Assembly (NCBI RefSeq): GCF_023740735.1
Contig: NZ_JAMRXH010000021.1
Coordinates: 1 to 64,000 of the forward strand
Length of the DNA stretch: 64,000 nt
Origin: Nocardia sp. CDC159
Lineage (GTDB): Bacteria > Actinomycetota > Actinomycetes > Mycobacteriales > Mycobacteriaceae
Direction: 5' to 3'
The notes beneath the pieces were generated by a model, which searched no databases, was not told where the DNA came from, and was given only the letters and a program-made list of their open reading frames with translations. A program made the translations under genes and the position numbers. Below are positions 35,195 through 43,321 of the stretch, piece by piece; positions within the stretch are counted from its first letter, which is position 1, and the number at the start of each line of letters is the position of its first letter.

Positions 35195-36087
35195 AGCGCC
35201 ACCCCGCTCATGGCGGCCGAATCGCGCGCGGCCGCATACTGTTCGGCGACCAGGATGGCCGCGGCATTGATGATGTCCAGATTTCCCGCGTGGCGGGGCA
35301 TCACCTCGCTGGTCGCGCTCACCTCGACCGAGATCGACACCCGCTCATCCACCACCGTGCACGCGGTGACCGCATAGCCCGGCGCGAAGGTCCGCACCTG
35401 CTCGGCCGCCTCGGCCACCACGGCATGCACCGCCGCGGCATCGGCGTCGGGCACCTCCGCCGAGATCGCCACCCGGAAGGTCGCGGGCGGCACCGCCGGG
35501 CTGATGTTGATGATGGCCTTGGTGTCGGCGACGCCGCTGAAGACGCTCAATGCCTGCTGGGTGGTCATGACGAATTCGTCCAGGTTCAGCCGGGTGGCAC
35601 GGCCCGCGATATCACTGGCGACCGTGGTGACCACCTCGAGATAGCGGGTCGGGAACCGCCGGGCCAGCGCGTGCACGATCGGCACCGAGGCCTGGCCGCC
35701 GCAGCTGATCAGGCTGATATTGCGGTGGGCGGGCACGCGGGTGCCGGTGACCGTCGGCACCACCATCTGCCCGATCTTGCTGGGCGTCAGGTCGATCAGC
35801 AGCGTGTCCAACGGCTCCAGCCGCCGCCAGTGCTCGATATGGGAGTGCGCGTTGGTGGCGTCGAAGACCACATCGAAGGGCCGTGCCGCCGCGAGTACCG
35901 CCTCGATGCCCTCGGAACTGACCGGACAGCCGAGCTCGGCGGCGCGGGCCAGACCCGCCGACCGCGGATTGCGCCCGGCCACCAATTCGCAGTCCAGCAG
36001 CGCCGATCGGTGAATCTTGTGGACCAGGTCCATGCCGATCATGCCGGTGCCGAGGACGGCGACCCGCAGGGGTTCAGGGCTGATCAT
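35191..36087 (-). CDS. Acylating acetaldehyde dehydrogenase-like enzyme (MhpF/DmpF type)
   Basis: A 298-residue CoA-acylating aldehyde dehydrogenase of the MhpF family. The Rossmann motif is VAVLGTGMIGMD (about 9-20), and the catalytic Cys129 lies in NISLISCGGQA. It interconverts an acyl-CoA and an aldehyde with NAD(H) and normally forms a channelling complex with MhpE. I chose ATG 36087 because upstream in-frame codons fall inside the CitE-like gene; this gives a 14-base overlap with that gene. In this operon it could reduce an acyl-CoA so that the MhpE-like aldolase can extend the aldehyde with pyruvate. Confidence 0.85.
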   Translation of the reverse strand: MISPEPLRVAVLGTGMIGMDLVHKIHRSALLDCELVAGRNPRSAGLARAAELGCPVSSEGIEAVLAAARPFDVVFDATNAHSHIEHWRRLEPLDTLLIDLTPSKIGQMVVPTVTGTRVPAHRNISLISCGGQASVPIVHALARRFPTRYLEVVTTVASDIAGRATRLNLDEFVMTTQQALSVFSGVADTKAIINISPAVPPATFRVAISAEVPDADAAAVHAVVAEAAEQVRTFAPGYAVTACTVVDERVSISVEVSATSEVMPRHAGNLDIINAAAILVAEQYAAARDSAAMSGVAL

Positions 36088-36961
36088 GACCGGCCTCCTT
36101 GCCAGTACCGGACGAAGCGCCGAACCGCGCGGCCCAGGCGTCGGCGAGTGCGACATCGGCGCGGGCCTTGCGGGCGAACGGCGGGCCGACCATATTCCCG
36201 TCGAGCACCGCGACGCCGCCGACGGGTACGGCCGCGGTGACCCGGCGGGCGAACCGCAGCGCATCCGGGTCCGGGCGATAGCACCGATTGATCGCATCGA
36301 GCTGATCGGGGTGGATGGCCACCTTGCCGTGGAAGCCGAGCGCCCGCGTCCCGTCGATCTCCTCCTGCAGCGAGGCGGGCTGGTCGAGATGGAAATTGCT
36401 GGTATCGATGCAGCCGATGCCGTAGCGGGCGCAGGCCATGGCCATCGCGTGGCGGGCGCCGAGCATGCCCGCCCAGCTGACCTCGATCCCCAGGGTCGCG
36501 GCGAAATCGGCCGAGCCGAAGATCAATCCGTCGGCGACCGCGGCGATCGCGGCCATATCGCCGACCGCCTCGACGGTCTCGACCGTCACGTAGATCTCGG
36601 GATGCCTATCGGCGGAGGCGAATACGTCGCGCACCACGGTGATCTCGGCCGGGGACCGCACCATCGTCATGACGATGAAGCCGGGCAGCGTCGAGCCCTC
36701 GGTGAGCAGGAGCAGATCCCGTACCGCCTCGACGGTGCCGAGCTCGTTGATCCGCACGGCGATGTTCGCCGGATTCGGCGCCTTGTCCAGGGCCTCGCGG
36801 CAGATCGTGCGCGCGGCCGATTTCTGTTCGGGCGGAACGGAATCCTCCAGATCGATGAGATGCACGTCGGCGTCGTAGGACCAGGCCTTGACCACCCGGT
36901 CCAGCGACAGCGCCGGGGTGTAGAAGATGCTGCGGGGGATCGCCCGCGCGGTGGCGCTCAT
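36074..36961 (-). CDS. HpcH/HpaI-family CitE-like CoA lyase
   Basis: A 295-residue CitE-like enzyme (citrate/malyl/citramalyl-CoA lyase group). Seen: HLIDLEDSVPPEQKSAAR (acidic metal and CoA loop), AVRINELGT, TVETVEAVGDMAAIA (metal-binding Glu), FGSADFAATLG and AIHPDQLDAINRCY (CoA-binding end). These enzymes make or cleave a C-C bond next to a CoA thioester using Mg2+. Together with the MaoC-like enzyme of this operon it could make beta-hydroxyacyl-CoA and dehydrate it, as in mesaconyl-CoA chemistry. The start overlaps the alpha-oxoamine synthase stop by 4 bases. Confidence 0.85.
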   Translation of the reverse strand: MSATARAIPRSIFYTPALSLDRVVKAWSYDADVHLIDLEDSVPPEQKSAARTICREALDKAPNPANIAVRINELGTVEAVRDLLLLTEGSTLPGFIVMTMVRSPAEITVVRDVFASADRHPEIYVTVETVEAVGDMAAIAAVADGLIFGSADFAATLGIEVSWAGMLGARHAMAMACARYGIGCIDTSNFHLDQPASLQEEIDGTRALGFHGKVAIHPDQLDAINRCYRPDPDALRFARRVTAAVPVGGVAVLDGNMVGPPFARKARADVALADAWAARFGASSGTGKEAGHDQP

Positions 36962-38235
36962 CGGACCGGCTCCGGCTCAACGGCGGCCGCGGTGGGCGCG
37001 CCGACCTCGGCGAGGACGGTGGCCAGCCCCCGGATCTGCTCCTCGGTCTGCCCGGCGCGCATCATGACCCGCAGCCCGGCCGTGCCACGCGGCACGATCG
37101 GAAAGAACACCGGCGAGACATAGAACCCGGCCTCGATCACCGTGCGGCCCGCCTCGATGACCGTCTCGTCGCTCATCGGCACCAGCCTGATGGGGTAGGT
37201 GCTGCCCGCCTGGTCGGTGTGGACGAGCGAATCGAACAGCGCGATATTGCGATACAGCCGGTTCTGCAGTTCGGTGAGCTCGGCGGTGCGATGAATCTCC
37301 GCCGAGGCCAGGCCCGCGCCGACCGCGGCGGTGTTCAGCAGCTGTGAATAGTTCAGCGCCCCACCGAAACGCTCGATGATGCGCAGCGTCTGCTTGTCGT
37401 AGCCGTCGAGCACGATGGCCGCGCCGCTGGTGCCGAACGCCTTGTTCAGCGTCATCACCACGATGGTGCGCTCGTCCAGGATCGGGCTGTGCGAGCGGAC
37501 GTACCCGACGCCACGCTCGCCGTAGGCCGACATGGAATGGGAGTCGTCGTAGTAGACCAGCAGGCCGTATCTGTCCTGTAACTCGGCCAGTTCGCGGACC
37601 GGGGCGTAGCCGCCCAGGCTGTCGCTGCCGTCGCAGACATAGGCGACCCGGGCGTAGGTCTTGCAGGCGTCCTCGATGAAGTTCAGATCGTGGTGGGGCG
37701 CGGTGACGACCTCGGTCTCGTCGGCGCAGACCGGTTTGACGTTGGCCATCGAGATGTGCGCGTACCGATCGAAGATCATCAGCGGCCGGGTGCCGTTGCC
37801 GAGATGGCCCGAGGCGATCAGCGGCAGCAGCCCGAAGGTCGCGGTGCTGGCGGCGATCGCGCAAACCACCGTCGCGCCGAGCAGTTCGCCGAGGGACTGC
37901 TCGAGCTCCAGCATCGCGGGTATCTGCACGCGACTGCGGGCGATGCAGTGATCCAGCACCCCGTAGCGGCGCAGTGCCTCGATACCGCCCTCGATCACCT
38001 GCGGATGGGTGTCGAGGTCCAGGTAGGAGCAGCAGCTGAAATTGACGAATTCATGACCGGCGGCGATGAATTCGTGCCCCGCGCGGGTGCGCAGCGTACC
38101 GGCGTCGACATCGAGGTCGGCGACGATTCCGGCCAGCCCGTTGCGTTCGGACATGTCCCAGAATGTATTTCCGATCCCGACCAGCTTGTCGTTGTTGCGC
38201 CAGGCATGGGTGGGGATGGTCTGCTTGCGGGTCAT
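36958..38235 (-). CDS. PLP-dependent alpha-oxoamine synthase (KBL/AONS/CqsA-like)
   Basis: A 425-residue fold-type I PLP enzyme. VNFSCCSYLDL (64-74), IARSRVQIPAMLELEQSLGELLG, the PLP-ring Asp in YYDDSHS (about 230) and Schiff-base Lys265 in MTLNKAFGTSG match the alpha-oxoamine synthase order (8-amino-7-oxononanoate synthase, KBL, serine palmitoyltransferase, CqsA/LqsA). The canonical HGTR-like loop is ARSRV here, and no other biotin genes are present, so this is not BioF. It should condense an amino acid with an acyl-CoA (loss of CO2) to an alpha-amino ketone. An N-terminal extension of about 60 residues resembles CqsA-like enzymes. It overlaps neighbours on both sides by 4 bases. Confidence 0.85.
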   Translation of the reverse strand: MTRKQTIPTHAWRNNDKLVGIGNTFWDMSERNGLAGIVADLDVDAGTLRTRAGHEFIAAGHEFVNFSCCSYLDLDTHPQVIEGGIEALRRYGVLDHCIARSRVQIPAMLELEQSLGELLGATVVCAIAASTATFGLLPLIASGHLGNGTRPLMIFDRYAHISMANVKPVCADETEVVTAPHHDLNFIEDACKTYARVAYVCDGSDSLGGYAPVRELAELQDRYGLLVYYDDSHSMSAYGERGVGYVRSHSPILDERTIVVMTLNKAFGTSGAAIVLDGYDKQTLRIIERFGGALNYSQLLNTAAVGAGLASAEIHRTAELTELQNRLYRNIALFDSLVHTDQAGSTYPIRLVPMSDETVIEAGRTVIEAGFYVSPVFFPIVPRGTAGLRVMMRAGQTEEQIRGLATVLAEVGAPTAAAVEPEPVR

Positions 38236-39098
38236 CGGGTGCTCCCGGCCGGCTCGGGCTGATAGTTGTAGACGCCCCTCAGCTTTCGATAGGCGGCGGT
38301 GTAGAGCGCACTGCCCAGCACGTAGGGTCGACGCAGGATCTTGGGATCCCACATCCAGAAGTTCATATTGATGTTCAGCTCGTCCAGCGACTCGGCCTGA
38401 TGCCACCAGCCCAGCGGCAGATACAACATTTCGCCCGGTTCCAGCACGATGTCGCGGCGCTGCGCCAGCTTGGCCGCGAGCCGGGGAAAGCGATGCGGGT
38501 CGACATCGGTGAAGTCGAACGCCTGCGATTTGTCGCCGAATCCGCGCAGCAGTGAGCGCGGATAATAGTCGCGGAATCCGGGCGGCAACAGGATGAATCG
38601 CTTACGGCCCTCCAGTTGGATGTTGAAGTTCTCCAACTCGTCGAAATGGCTCTGGGTGAATACGCTGCGGTGGCTGATCCACAGATTGGCCGCATTGCGC
38701 AGACCGCGCGGGCCGAACAGTTCGTCGGGTTCGAAACCGATGATGGCTCGCACATCGTCCGGCCGGTTCATGATGTTGGAGACGATGCGATGCCAGGAGC
38801 GGGCATCCGCCCCCGCGGCATAGCGCTCGAAGAACTCGCGCAGCGGGATTCGCGACGTCTGCCAGCGCTCGGTGTTCTCCCGGCTGCTCGGCTCGGAGAA
38901 CAGCGTCACGGGTGCGTCGCCGAGCCGCTCGATCAGCACCTGCCGGCCGAAACCGCCAGGCCGCGGCAGTCGCTCGATGATCAGCGGAACATCGGCCCGG
39001 ATGACCGCATCTCGGCCCAGCGCCCGGAAATCGTCGAATGCTATCCGTGCCACCGGATGTGCGGCCGGCACCGCGGTCCCATTGTTCGCACGCGTCAC
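38232..39098 (-). CDS. JmjC/cupin-like Fe(II)/2-oxoglutarate oxygenase
   Basis: A 288-residue cupin-like (JmjC/cupin_8) protein. The iron facial triad is visible as HxD in QSHFDELENFNIQLEGRKRF and the distal His in PLGWWHQAESLDELNINMNFW. YLPLGWWH is typical of bacterial JmjC hydroxylases such as the 50S-arginine and tRNA hydroxylase families. It may hydroxylate a pathway intermediate or a carrier-free amino acid. The GTG start at 39098 follows GGGAGG, the only strong internal ribosome site in the operon besides that of the first gene, and lies 23 bases after the MFS gene. The 3' end overlaps the alpha-oxoamine synthase gene. Confidence 0.8.
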   Translation of the reverse strand: MTRANNGTAVPAAHPVARIAFDDFRALGRDAVIRADVPLIIERLPRPGGFGRQVLIERLGDAPVTLFSEPSSRENTERWQTSRIPLREFFERYAAGADARSWHRIVSNIMNRPDDVRAIIGFEPDELFGPRGLRNAANLWISHRSVFTQSHFDELENFNIQLEGRKRFILLPPGFRDYYPRSLLRGFGDKSQAFDFTDVDPHRFPRLAAKLAQRRDIVLEPGEMLYLPLGWWHQAESLDELNINMNFWMWDPKILRRPYVLGSALYTAAYRKLRGVYNYQPEPAGSTR

Positions 39099-39121
39099 GG
39101 CGTCCTCCCTGTGTCTTACTC

Positions 39122-40387
39122 TCACGCCTGTTGGCTGAATTCCGATTCCGTTGTGGCCGATGGTGTTCCGGGCCCGTCCGGATCGCCGTGCAGCGCCCGG
39201 CGTCCCGCGGCGGTGGCGCACCAGGCCAGCACTCCGCCGCCGACGGCCAGCCATCCGGCCCAGTGGAATCCGCCCCGGTCGGCCAGCTGACCGCCGAGTG
39301 CGATACCCAGGGCCGAGCCGAGGGAGGCGACGCTGGACAGCCAGGCGAAGCCCTCCGACAGCGATCCGGCCGGAACCAGCGACTGCACCAGCGCGCTGCC
39401 GGTGATCCAGGTCGGGGAGACCACCAGCCCGGATACGAAGGCGCACACCGCCATGACGAGCGTCGAGCCGGCCAGGGCCAGCGGCACCGCGCCGAGACCG
39501 AGCAGCGAGATCGCCACCAGGAACAGCCGATCCTTGCGCACCCGCCAGTCCACCGCGCCGAACCAGAGCCCGGACAGCAGGCTGCTCAGCGCCGTCAGGG
39601 CCATCAGCACGCCGGTCAGCTCGGTGACGTGATGCTCCCGGGCGAAGGCGATGATCGTCATATCGACCGCGCCGAGAAAAATGCCCATTCCGAGATAGGC
39701 CACGATGAGCACCCGCATGCCGGACACGCCGATCGCGCGCCCGCGTCCGGCCGGATCCGTCGGGGCGGCGGCGGGTTCGGATCGGCGATGCCGGGCGAGC
39801 ACGACGCTGCCGACGGTCGTCAGCAGCAGGCAGGCCCCGAGGCCCGCCGTCGGGTGCACGCCGGTGACGATCGCGACCACCACCAGTGGGCCGGTGATGA
39901 AAACGACCTCGTCGAGAATGGATTCCACGGCATAGGCCGTGCGCAATCGATGTGGTTCGGCGAAGGTCGCCCAGCGGGCGCGCACGAAGGAACCGAGTGG
40001 AACCACCGTGGCCCCCGCCGCCAATGCCGCGGCGATGGAAATCCACAGCGGGGCATGCGCCGCGATCACGATGGCGAGCAGACCGGTGGCCACCGCATTG
40101 AGCGCGCATCCGACGAGCAGCACCCGGCGCTGGCCCAGTCGATCGGCCACGCGGCCGATGACCGGCCAGGCCAGACCCTGTGCGATCACTATCGCTCCGG
40201 CGATCGTCCCGGCGGTGCGCAGCGGTCCGCCGACCGCCACGACGAGCAGCACACAGCTGACCGAACGCATCGATGCGGGAAATCTGCCGAGCAATCCGGA
40301 CGCGGAAAGCACCAGGGCGCCCGGAGATTTGAACAGGCCCAGATATGCACCGAAACCCGTATTCGCCGCGGCCCCATTGCCAGTCAC
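39122..40387 (-). CDS. MFS transporter, first gene of the orphan biosynthetic operon
   Basis: A 421-residue 12-helix major facilitator. The loop 2-3 motif is GRVADRLGQRRVLL, and the halves are joined by a charged loop (ARHRRSEPAAAPTDPAGRGR). It resembles drug or metabolite exporters (DHA-like). It starts with GTG 40387 behind a G-rich ribosome site. As the first gene of the eight-gene operon it is the obvious exporter, or self-resistance gene, for the product. A CAACAG-AAA-CTGTTG inverted repeat lies 55 bases upstream. Confidence 0.85.
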   Translation of the reverse strand: MTGNGAAANTGFGAYLGLFKSPGALVLSASGLLGRFPASMRSVSCVLLVVAVGGPLRTAGTIAGAIVIAQGLAWPVIGRVADRLGQRRVLLVGCALNAVATGLLAIVIAAHAPLWISIAAALAAGATVVPLGSFVRARWATFAEPHRLRTAYAVESILDEVVFITGPLVVVAIVTGVHPTAGLGACLLLTTVGSVVLARHRRSEPAAAPTDPAGRGRAIGVSGMRVLIVAYLGMGIFLGAVDMTIIAFAREHHVTELTGVLMALTALSSLLSGLWFGAVDWRVRKDRLFLVAISLLGLGAVPLALAGSTLVMAVCAFVSGLVVSPTWITGSALVQSLVPAGSLSEGFAWLSSVASLGSALGIALGGQLADRGGFHWAGWLAVGGGVLAWCATAAGRRALHGDPDGPGTPSATTESEFSQQA

Positions 40388-40442
40388 GAAATCCCCCCGA
40401 GAAATAGAGTCGAGAAAACGATCGCTTCGATGGGCCAGCGTA

Positions 40443-40457
40443 CAACAGAAACTGTTG
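40443..40457. promoter_or_regulatory. Inverted repeat upstream of the orphan operon
   Basis: CAACAG-AAA-CTGTTG, perfect 6-bp arms, lies 55 bases before the MFS start in the 200-base AT-rich gap shared with the divergent ydcF-like gene. It is a candidate repressor operator for the operon. No regulator gene is adjacent, so the controlling protein would be encoded elsewhere. Confidence 0.45.
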
Positions 40458-40587
40458 CGGTTCCTTGAAATACACCTGGATTCCAGTCAAAAAACATGCC
40501 GGACACACAGGAAAAATGTCCGTTGTTTGGTAACCCCCCAGCGGGGAATCGCCGCTGCGTCGGCTACCGCGCAAGGAGGCGAGGGCG

Positions 40588-41622
40588 ATGGGCACCATGG
40601 CGTTGCTGTACACCGGTACGGTCCTGGCGATCGTGGGCGCGATCCGCATGGCGCTCGAGCCACGCCGGTTGTCCACGGGGTTCGTGCTATTGGCGGCGGT
40701 GGCGGCGCTGGTGATCGGATTGGGCGGCGCGGCCGCGGAACTCGCGCCGGTCCCGCTCTCGCGCGTCGGGATGGGGCTGGCCGTCGGCCTGGTTCCGGTG
40801 GTCGTCGGTATCGCGCTGATCGTCAACGGCATCACCGTGATTCGGCGGGAGGGGGCCGCGCCGATCACGCTCATGCCGCTCGTGGTCGGGTTCGGGCTGC
40901 TGCTACTGGTCGCCGTGGCCGTCGCGGTGAGCGGCGATCGGCGGGTGCCCGCGTGGATCGCGCCGCCCGCCCTCGCCGTGGGCGCGCTCGGGCTGTATCT
41001 GGTGGCGCATCTGGCCGCGTTCGGCGGTCAGGCCCTGCTCTACAGCAATCTGCCGGACCGGCCGGACTGCGATGCGGTGGTGATCCTCGGCTGCGGCCTG
41101 AATCGCGTACGGGTCACGCCGCTGCTGGCGGCGCGGCTCGACCGCGGCATCCGGGCGTATCGCGCGGCTGTGGCCACCGGCGCCGAACCGCTGGTCGTCA
41201 CCTGTGGTGGCCGCGGCCCGGACGAGGAAACCGCGGAGGCCGATGCCATGGGCCGCTATCTGGCCGCGCACGGCATTCCGCGTGGTGTCATCGTCCGGGA
41301 ACGCCGCTCGCGCACCACCGCGGAAAATCTCCGTAATGCCCTGCGCGAGCTGGAGTCCCGCGGGCTACTCGCCGATCGAATCCGAATCACGGTCGTCACC
41401 AGCAACTTCCACGTGCTGCGCACGGCCGCGCTCACCCGCCGCCTCGGCGTCGACGCACAGGTCCTGGGCGCGCGCACCGCCGGATACTTCCTGCCCGCGG
41501 CATTCCTGCGCGAATTCGTCGCGGTGCTGGCGACCCACTACCGGCGCACCCATGTGGCGGTCGCGGCGGTGACCGTCGCGGCACTGGTGACCATCGCCGC
41601 CGATGCCGCCCTCACCCGGTGA
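40588..41622 (+). CDS. YdcF-family (DUF218) membrane protein
   Basis: A 344-residue protein. About four N-terminal transmembrane helices (residues 5-150) are followed by a DUF218/YdcF domain: DAVVILGCGLNRVRVTPLLAARLDRGI, PLVVTCGGRGPDEE, EADAMGRYLAAHGIP, SRTTAENLRNA, and TSNFHVLRTAALTRRLG. The family includes SanA and ElyC, linked to envelope and peptidoglycan lipid-carrier homeostasis, and SAM-binding YdcF. A last hydrophobic helix is at the C-terminus. ATG 40588 follows AAGGAGG at good spacing. It is divergent from the orphan operon and overlaps the next gene's GTG by 4 bases. Confidence 0.85.
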   Translation: MGTMALLYTGTVLAIVGAIRMALEPRRLSTGFVLLAAVAALVIGLGGAAAELAPVPLSRVGMGLAVGLVPVVVGIALIVNGITVIRREGAAPITLMPLVVGFGLLLLVAVAVAVSGDRRVPAWIAPPALAVGALGLYLVAHLAAFGGQALLYSNLPDRPDCDAVVILGCGLNRVRVTPLLAARLDRGIRAYRAAVATGAEPLVVTCGGRGPDEETAEADAMGRYLAAHGIPRGVIVRERRSRTTAENLRNALRELESRGLLADRIRITVVTSNFHVLRTAALTRRLGVDAQVLGARTAGYFLPAAFLREFVAVLATHYRRTHVAVAAVTVAALVTIAADAALTR

Positions 41623-42584
41623 ATCGCAGATATGGGATCGGCCGGTGCGCGATGATGTTTCGCGTGGTGACGCGGGAGATCAGGACACCGGAGGACGCGG
41701 CGGTGCGGCTGTTCGCGGAGGTGGTGGCGCGGGTGCCCGCGTATCGCGCGTTCCTGGCCGAACACGGGATCGCCGCCGAAACCGTCACCACCCCTGCCGA
41801 TTTCGTGCGGTTGCCGCTGGTCGACAAGACCGGCTATCTGCGCCGCCATCCGCTGCCCGAGCTGTGCCGGGACGGGCGGCTCGGCGATCTGATCGCGCTG
41901 TCGTCGGGGTCGACCGGGGAGCCGACGCCGTGGCCGCGCAGCCTGGCCGACGAGCGGGTGGTCGGGGCGCGGTTCGAGCAGATCTTCCGTGACGGCTTCG
42001 ACGCGGGCTCGCGCACCACGCTCGCGGTGGTGTGCTTCGCGCTGGGCACCTGGGTGGGTGGGCTCTACACGCTCGGCTGTGTGCGGCAGCTGGCCGAGCG
42101 CTATCCGGTCACCGCGGTCGCGCCCGGAAACGACACCGGGGAGATCATGCGGGTGCTGACCCGGCTGGGGCCGCTGTTCGATCAGGTTGTGCTGCTGGGA
42201 TATCCGCCGTTTCTGAAGGATGTGATCGATCGCGGCCGCGCCGCCGGGGTGGACTGGGCGCGGTATCGGATCAAGATGGTGACCGCGGGGGAGGTGTTCA
42301 GCGAACAGTGGCGGACCCTGGTCGCCGAGCGGGCCGGGATGGCCGATCCGGTGCGCGATATCGCCTCGCTGTACGGGACCGCGGATGCCGGGGTGCTCGG
42401 CAACGAGACGCCGCTGTCGGTATCGATCACGGAGTCGATCCGCGGCGAATTGCTCCGGCTCAACAGCGAATTCGCCCACCATGTCCCCGCGCGGCGGCAG
42501 CGCCCGCTGGTGCGGCTGCGTCCACACGCCGACCCCGAGCATTTTCCGCCGGGTGTGAAACATCGCTACACCCGGGCGGATTGA
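41619..42584 (+). CDS. PaaK/CapK-like adenylate-forming protein, internally shortened
   Basis: A 321-residue protein of the phenylacetate-CoA ligase/CapK family. The phosphate-binding motif LSSGSTGEPT is present, as is the A5-type motif LYGTADAG. The family normally has ~430-480 residues, with a central block carrying the second ATP-binding aspartate after LYGTADAG. Here, soon after GNETPLSVSI, the sequence jumps to LNSEFAHHVP and ends FPPGVKHRYTR, which looks like the ordinary C-terminal tail of CapK-like proteins. This suggests an in-frame internal deletion and probably no adenylation activity. GTG 41619 overlaps the previous stop; ATG 41652 is an equally possible start. Confidence 0.6.
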   Translation: MNRRYGIGRCAMMFRVVTREIRTPEDAAVRLFAEVVARVPAYRAFLAEHGIAAETVTTPADFVRLPLVDKTGYLRRHPLPELCRDGRLGDLIALSSGSTGEPTPWPRSLADERVVGARFEQIFRDGFDAGSRTTLAVVCFALGTWVGGLYTLGCVRQLAERYPVTAVAPGNDTGEIMRVLTRLGPLFDQVVLLGYPPFLKDVIDRGRAAGVDWARYRIKMVTAGEVFSEQWRTLVAERAGMADPVRDIASLYGTADAGVLGNETPLSVSITESIRGELLRLNSEFAHHVPARRQRPLVRLRPHADPEHFPPGVKHRYTRAD

Positions 42585-42626
42585 CGGCCCCGTGCATCGC
42601 CTCGGTGGTGCGCCACAATCGTTCTG

Positions 42627-43265
42627 GTGAACATCGAGATGGCCGACATCTCGCCCGGGGTGGTGGAGTTGTCGGATCGGCGGACGCGGCAGCGGTGGTC
42701 GGTGGAGGTCGGAGCCTACCGGCTGGCGGTCGTTCCGGTGACGCGGGCGCAGTATGCGCGGCTCGCCGAGGATGGCGACCGGTTGCCGATGGACAGTGTG
42801 TCGTGGACGGAGGCGATCGAATTCTGCAATGCCCTGTCCGAGGCGACCGATCTGACGCCGGTCTATCGCATCGAGGGTGACCAGGTCGAGGCGCTGGCGT
42901 CGGCCGACGGCTTTCGGCTGCCCACCGAGGCCGAATGGGAATACGCCTGCCGGGCGGGCACCAGCGGCCCACGCTACGGCCCACTCGACGAGATCGCCTG
43001 GTACCGGGGCAATTCCGGCGAGCGGCCGCATCCGGTCGCCACGAGGCAGCCCAATGCGTGGGGGCTCTACGACATGATCGGCAATGTCTGGGAGTGGTGC
43101 TGGGACCGCTACGACCCCGAGGTGTACGGCGACTATCGGGTGCTACGCGGCGGCGGCTGGTTCGACGAGCACTGGAGCTGTCGCGCGGGGGTGCGCCGCC
43201 GCAGCCATCCGACGCTGCGGCTCGACGATGTCGGGTTCCGGCTCGCGCGCACCATATTGCCGTGA
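42627..43265 (+). CDS. FGE-sulfatase-fold protein (SUMF1-like) lacking redox cysteines
   Basis: A 212-residue single-domain protein of the formylglycine-generating-enzyme fold. Blocks in order: RLAVVPVTRAQYARL, PMDSVSWTEAIEFCNALSE, FRLPTEAEWEYACRAGT, YDMIGNVWEWCWDRY, RVLRGGGWFDEHWSCRAGVRRR and VGFRLAR. The CHxSYC copper/redox pair of true FGE is absent from the GGGW region, so sulfatase activation is unlikely. Such proteins often serve as effectors, carbohydrate-binding modules or EgtB-like domains. The GTG start is 42 bases after the CapK-like gene; an in-frame ATG at 42639 is an alternative. Confidence 0.8.
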   Translation: MNIEMADISPGVVELSDRRTRQRWSVEVGAYRLAVVPVTRAQYARLAEDGDRLPMDSVSWTEAIEFCNALSEATDLTPVYRIEGDQVEALASADGFRLPTEAEWEYACRAGTSGPRYGPLDEIAWYRGNSGERPHPVATRQPNAWGLYDMIGNVWEWCWDRYDPEVYGDYRVLRGGGWFDEHWSCRAGVRRRSHPTLRLDDVGFRLARTILP

Positions 43266-43321
43266 GGCGTTTCGGGTCACGATCCGCTTGCTGGCGATAT
43301 ACGTATACATATAATGGACTG

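Noticed and set aside
34178..36087. MhpE/MhpF-like pair as part of an aromatic meta-cleavage pathway
   Set aside because: No ring-cleavage dioxygenase, hydrolase or hydratase of that pathway is present. The pair is embedded in an operon with PLP, CitE-like and exporter genes.
36958..38235. PLP enzyme as BioF (biotin synthesis)
   Set aside because: No bioA, bioB or bioD gene is nearby, the catalytic surroundings and ~60-residue N-terminal extension differ, and the operon context does not fit.
42627..43265. Formylglycine-generating enzyme activating a sulfatase
   Set aside because: The CHxSYC cysteine pair is missing and no sulfatase gene is in the window.
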